A stretch of DNA of 23,880 bases from contig BFEA01000033.1 in NCBI GenBank assembly GCA_003427395.1, forward strand, positions 1,610,243 through 1,634,122, in the 5' to 3' direction. The translations under genes were made by a program, and so were the position numbers. The notes below the pieces were generated by a model, which had not been told where the DNA came from, ran no database searches, and saw only the letters and a list, made by a program, of their open reading frames with translations. Below, piece by piece: positions 19,476 to 23,880 of the stretch (positions are counted from its first letter, which is position 1; every line of letters begins with the position of its first letter). This DNA is from Chara braunii (Eukaryota > Streptophyta > Charophyceae > Charales > Characeae).

Positions 19476-20080
19476 ATGGTGATGAGAACATCAATCCAAA
19501 TAAGGTCGATGGATCAACATATATCAAAGAGCATTCATAGCAGACACAATAAGGAAAAAAACCACAGAAGGAGGAGAAAGAGAAAGAGAAGGTGGAAGTG
19601 ATGCGATGGCGTCAAATGATATTCGAAAAGCACAGCCGAATTAACTCGAACCATAAATAGGCATCATGCCCGTAGTCGTCAAGATCCTGTCCAAGTATCT
19701 GGCGGTCGACCCGACATGTTTCATCCGGCCGCCAGAGCCGGAATCGTCAGGGGTCTATTGTCACGGCGGAGATGAAAAGTAATTGTGCATACTCAATATA
19801 TAGGAACTGCCTAACACTACAACTACTTTAGACTGTTCGTATGGTCCAACTAAAGAGTCCAAATCATCTACCGCCAGAACAAAAAAACCAGACCCAACGG
19901 GGTCCAACATCAGACCGGGTCACTTCAACGAGTCACCTCAGGGGCACAGAAACCCCACCTAAACACAAAGATAGTGGTTCATCCGGCACGGCTGCAGACC
20001 CAAAACTCAGGGTCCTTCAACAGAAAAGGCCCAAACGTCAATGGGTCAAAAATCATATTGAACAGGTGCCCCCAGACAGG
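19476..20080 (-). repeat. PLE-3 5' pLTR
   Basis: This is the second copy of the 14287-14920 repeat. On the minus strand a TATATATTGAG stretch (near 19795) lies about 40 bp upstream of the hammerhead, in a position that could be promoter-like. The copy ends at CCCAGACAGG, after which similarity to the interior flank of the other copy stops. Confidence 0.9.
19708..19755 (-). ncRNA. Hammerhead ribozyme motif (type I), PLE-3 5' pLTR
   Basis: This has the same fold as 14547-14594: stem I GACCC/GGGTC, core CTGACGA (19744-19750), stem II TCCGG/CCGGA with loop CTCTGGCGG, stem III AC-AT-GT, and here the classical GTC cleavage triplet ending at 19713. It is the best-looking of the four motifs, apart from the U-U pair at the base of stem II that all four share. 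Confidence 0.8.
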
Positions 20081-20410
<330 letters not shown>

Positions 20411-20920
20411 TATTTGTGCATATATATAATGATAGTCTGCTCGTCACAAGTACCTTGACGGCAGTGCTTCATGCCCGCCTTAGGGTATCAATTGTCAGAC
20501 AATCGTTGATGCTTAACTAGAGTCGGGGTTAAGGTGGATTATCACTTACATTGTAATCGGTTGGGGGATTCTGCAGACCGTTGAGGGTTCTATCTCCTAA
20601 TGAGTCGGTGAAACTCTGAAAAAACAGTTTGTCATAGACCCTTGTTTGTTGTCTTATTCTCCCTCTCCGCCTACGGTTTACCGGGCAACTTTGTTTGACG
20701 ATATATATATTGTGGGCGCGCTTAGTTCCTTTACTTTGGCTACCCTAGATTTTGTTGTGATATTTTCATGAAAAATATTAAATTTGAAACTTTAATGCTG
20801 CAGTATAGTAGGTTTCGACGTTCGTGTCAAGGTGACACATATTCAGTGGTGTAGTACTGACATTGAGGTGGGTTCTAAGGGAGAAAAGGTTAACAACAGT
20901 CGTATTTTTCATCACCACTT
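20411..20920. other. Intergenic, no gene recognised
   Basis: No conserved open frame was seen. A palindrome ATTGTCAGACAAT lies near 20490. A segment near 20716-20750 (GCGCGCTTAGTTCC...GGCTACCCTAG) recurs at about 23257-23290. Confidence 0.5.
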
Positions 20921-21295
20921 CAGGACGTCGTTCACCACTTCAGGATGCAGCCTGCCTAAACAGGTGGTTTTCAGGGTCTTCGGAGCTTTCACCATTTCAA
21001 GACCATTCAGGTCTGAAAGTCCTGAATGGTCCTGAAGTGGTGAAAGCTTCGAAGACCCTGAAAACCACATGTTTAGGCAGGCTGCGTGAAGAGTGGTTTT
21101 CATGGTCTTCAAAGTTTTCACCACTCCAGGACCATTCATGATTTTCAGACTACCCAAAACTCTCACTTGACCACTTCAGGACACCCTTCACCACTTTAGG
21201 ATGCAGTCTACCTAAACAGGTGGTTTTCAGGTCTTCGGACCTTTTACCACTTCAGGACCATTCAAGATTTTGAGACTGCCAAAAACTCTCACTTC
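20921..21295. repeat. Foldback repeat family 2
   Basis: Arms 20947-21011 and 21021-21085 are reverse complements at 61 of 65 positions, with a 9-nt loop. Partial direct copies follow at about 21093-21160 and 21197-21295 (GTGGTTTTCAGG...CACTTCAGGACCATTCA...AAAACTCTCACTT). The words CACCACTTCAGGA and GTGGTGAAA resemble those of the array at the left end of the window. Confidence 0.85.
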
Positions 21296-22008
21296 AGAAT
21301 TTTCATTCCTGAATTTTCGGCTACCCGTTAAACCGCTTGTGTTCTAAAGGGGTGAAAGTTCTTGGGGAACCAGTCTACCACGTTTTTACGGACTACCGAC
21401 AACTATCACGCGTAGAACCATTGCGGTAACAAAGTTGCAGGACCGGTCCTCTCTTGCATGTGAACTGCAAAATGGCCTAAGGAAAAACCCGTTTGCCAAT
21501 GCTATGAGGCCCAGACATTATGGCAAAGTCTTGTGCGAACACGCGTGAACGTTACTTTCCACTAGGCCCTTGCATAAAAGGGTTACCAACGGGTCCAACC
21601 CCGCAATTTGCAAGAGGTAACTTATATGATTTTTTTTGCTCAAAACAATTTGCATAAAAATATGAATCTTTGAAAATGCGTAGATTAGGTAGTGATTTTT
21701 TTTGAAAAAATATCAAATAACTTTTAAAAATATTGTTAAATCACGGGTTCAATGATCCCTACTATTCATCAAAACGCAGTGCACTGTAACTATGGCAATA
21801 TTAATAGTGATCTGACACGGTGTACGTTCGAAGGAAAAAGGTTGATGGGCCATAAAAAAAAAAATCAAAAGCGAAATAACAAAAAAAAATATAAAAACAA
21901 ATTAGGCTTGAATGCATTATGTACTAAAACGCCCTACCTTGCTGGCAGGACTGTAATCTTAAAAAAACAATAATAGTAATAAAAAATGGACATAATATTC
22001 ATCTGATA
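21296..22008. other. Intergenic with a diverged dispersed repeat
   Basis: No coding signal was found. A segment at about 21618-21740 (AACTTATATGATTTTTTTTG, then GCTC, then A/T-rich) is similar to 22672-22798, and its core also to 23725-23775. The rest is AT-rich with short A tracts (21850-21900). Confidence 0.5.
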
Positions 22009-22190
22009 CATTCAAGAAAGTAGTAATGTGAGTATGCCATAAGTGAGGGCATTCATCAAAATGTTAATAGGAGGAAAGAAGCAAAAGGAAAAAATAGAAA
22101 AAAACATAGAATATAGGGACGTAATAGCGGTCAAGTACATTTTGGAAAGTAGTAGTGTCAGTATGCCCTAAGTGAGAGTCTTTCTTAAAA
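22009..22190. repeat. Short direct duplication (54-bp arms)
   Basis: 22009-22062 and 22137-22190 share GAAAGTAGTA, GTATGCC, TAAGTGAG and CTTAAAA-type endings with few mismatches. They are 128 bp apart, separated by A-rich sequence. Confidence 0.75.
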
Positions 22191-22802
22191 ACTTGGAAAA
22201 CGTCTATCCAACTGGCATGACACTAAAGGAGAGAAGAAAACATAAAATAAAAACAATGATTTGGTCGTGATAGTGAACATATACGTTATCGACAACACTA
22301 TTATTAGCATTCCCTAGGTCAGATGGTTTCCCCCACATCTTATTTTTTATTTTTTCTGTTAATTTTATGAAACGACAACGACATTTGTTCATCATTGATC
22401 TGCATCTTTTTTTTTTTTTTTTTTTGTGCTTTGTGTCATCTGCTGGCACGAGGTACAATACTCGAATTTCAAGATAGGCTGGTACCGATACCCCAATATT
22501 TTGTTTTTTAACTTTTCGTTGTTGTCGTAGGACTCAAAAATCTGCAATTTTTAGTCCGTTAATTTAGGTTTGTGTGAACTGGTGGTTTAAGACCGCGAAA
22601 GAGTCACCTCGCCAATTCAACACATTTCGCATTTTTGCCACTCAACTGTGTGTGGGCCAAGGAAAAAATACTATAACTTCATATTTTTTTGTGCTCATAA
22701 AAATGTGTGAAAAATCTTAAAATTTAGGTGTTTGTAGATTTTTTTCTAATTTTTTCAGAAAAAATATATATTTTAAAAAATAATAATAATATTTTTAATC
22801 TG
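22191..22802. other. Intergenic AT-rich sequence
   Basis: It contains a T20 tract (about 22407-22426) and the second copy of the dispersed motif (22672-22798). No gene was recognised. Confidence 0.5.
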
Positions 22803-23060
22803 TGTAGCACACCGAACATGTTCGAAACTTTCCCCAACGTCTGAACATGTTCAGGTGTTTTGTCGAATGCCTCCCGAACATGTTCAGCCGAACATATTAA
22901 AAAAAAAAAAAAAAAAAAAGGTTTTGATTTTTAACTCGAGTTTGGTTACAAATTGTTTTTTTTATATATAAATATTTTTATGTCTGCGTTCGGAGAGTTT
23001 TGGCGCTCGTTCGCGTTCGGTCGCGAACGTTCGGGTTCGGTGACCGAACACGATGCTACA
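22803..23060. mobile_element. MITE-like TIR element, copy 2 (258 bp, inverted relative to copy 1)
   Basis: The ends are TGTAGCA (22803-22809) and TGCTACA (23054-23060). Read in reverse it follows copy 1: GTTCGGTGACCGAACACG, CGTTCGGAGAG, an A/T tract, AACTCGAGTT, a poly(A) of about 21, then GAACATGTTC palindromes. The target duplication is unclear because the flanks are AT-rich. Confidence 0.72.
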
Positions 23061-23793
23061 TATATTTTAACTACGAAATAGATCATGGCTGCAATTTGAT
23101 TCATATTCCAATTTTATTATTCAACCTCTCTTTTTCTCTCTCTTTGTGGTAGCCCCTCCCCTTTCCCTCTCTCTCTCTCCCCCCTCTCCCTCTCCCTCCC
23201 CTTCTTCCTCCTCTCTCTATTTTTTTTTTTTTTTTCCTCTCTCTCTCTCTCTCATGTGCGCGCTTAGTCTCATTGCTTTGGCTACCTTAGGGGTGTGTTC
23301 CCGACGCCCACGCGGTAGTTTGTTTGTGAAAAAAAAGAAACGTTCACTCTCTTCGCCCCCCCTCTTCAAAATTCACAACCCTAAGTCTGCGGTATAGTTC
23401 GCAACCCTTCAGCCATCTATTCGCAGCCTTAAGGGTTGTGGTATGGCGGGGTCGGGTGTCCTTGTCAAGGTAGTCAAATTTTCACCGTGGACTATCACTG
23501 CAAAAAATGGCATATAGGGGTCCAAATTCTGGTACGACCGGTCATTTGAGCGCTGGCAAAGGACGTACAACCTTATGGAGGTCCTACCGGTAGGTAACCA
23601 TTTAAAAGGATCGGTCTCATACATAAGTCCTATGTGTAGTGGCACTCAGAGGGACAGGCCGTGGTGGGGTCCCTATGGTGAAATTGGGCGGAATCCAAAA
23701 CTTTGAAACGGTGTTTGCAAGACACAACTTTCGTGATTTTTTTGCTCATGAGAACTCGCAGAAAAATCTAAATAAATATAAAATTCATGTATA

Positions 23794-23829
<36 letters not shown>

Positions 23830-23880
23830 CAGCATAACCGGCATTCGTGACGGGCCGAACCCCCGAACGTACGGGACCCC
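23061..23880. other. Intergenic with pyrimidine tracts and an AT microsatellite
   Basis: 23125-23252 is nearly pure C/T on the plus strand (CT, CCT and T15 runs). The third copy of the dispersed A/T motif lies at about 23725-23775, just before a (TA)n microsatellite at about 23788-23829. No gene was recognised. Confidence 0.6.

Larger units (their letters stand above)
14287..20080 (-). mobile_element. PLE-3: permuted Penelope-like retroelement with pLTRs
   Basis: On the minus strand this 5.8-kb element runs 5' pLTR (19476-20080), decayed ORF1 (17929-19382), decayed ORF2 (about 14971-17659), 3' pLTR (14287-14920). Domain order, the hammerhead motif in each pLTR and the distance from pLTR to ORF1 (about 94 nt) all mirror PLE-2, although nucleotide sequence is largely diverged. 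No target duplication was found (the flanks at 14286 and 20081 do not match), so an edge may be lost or lie further out. Confidence 0.83.

Overview
The window is non-genic eukaryotic DNA made of retroelements and satellite repeats. It has no bacterial-style operons and no recognisable host gene. The standard genetic code, long A/T tracts, microsatellites, decayed retroelements and small terminal-inverted-repeat elements fit a large, repeat-rich genome of the green lineage. A charophyte alga such as Chara is my best guess, from a vague family resemblance of the ORF1 proteins; confidence is low.

The main content is three copies of a Penelope-like retroelement (PLE) family, named here PLE-1 (2183-7034, minus), PLE-2 (7569-13298, plus) and PLE-3 (about 14287-20080, minus). 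All share one layout. ORF1 is gag-like, with a CCHC zinc knuckle, a long charged coiled coil, a short conserved C-terminal domain and an acidic tail. ORF2 has an N-terminal GIY-YIG endonuclease, a conserved linker (CxC...H in two copies) and a PLE/telomerase-type reverse transcriptase, with nothing after the RT. This permuted order is that of the Naiad/Chlamys clade rather than canonical Penelope, which carries GIY-YIG at the C-terminus. PLE-2 and PLE-3 are bounded by direct repeats of about 600-720 bp (pLTRs). Each pLTR carries a type I hammerhead ribozyme motif on the coding strand. All copies are damaged by in-frame stops and frameshifts, PLE-2 has lost RT motif B, and PLE-3 has lost a catalytic Asp. 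Only ORF1 of PLE-1 is fully open.

Layout. Positions 92-1257 hold a tandem array of about 245-bp units, each a long foldback with a C-run/G-run at its tip. Positions 1535-14190 were originally one array of a roughly 97-bp satellite. It is now split by PLE-1, by a small TIR element (7101-7418) and by PLE-2. PLE-1 and PLE-2 have 11-bp and 10-bp target duplications taken from the same TAGGG-rich spot of the satellite unit. PLE-3 lies at the right edge of the array. From 20081 to the end the DNA is repeat-rich: a (CT)n/(CTAT)n microsatellite, a second foldback family, diverged dispersed repeats, a second inverted copy of the TIR element, pyrimidine tracts and an AT microsatellite.

How the parts would work together, from family knowledge: the ribozyme would process transcripts, ORF1 would bind RNA, and GIY-YIG would nick the target to prime reverse transcription. 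In PLE-1, ORF1 and ORF2 share a frame separated only by TGA, and ORF2 has no ATG before its GIY-YIG domain. This suggests an ancestral or read-through ORF1-ORF2 polyprotein.
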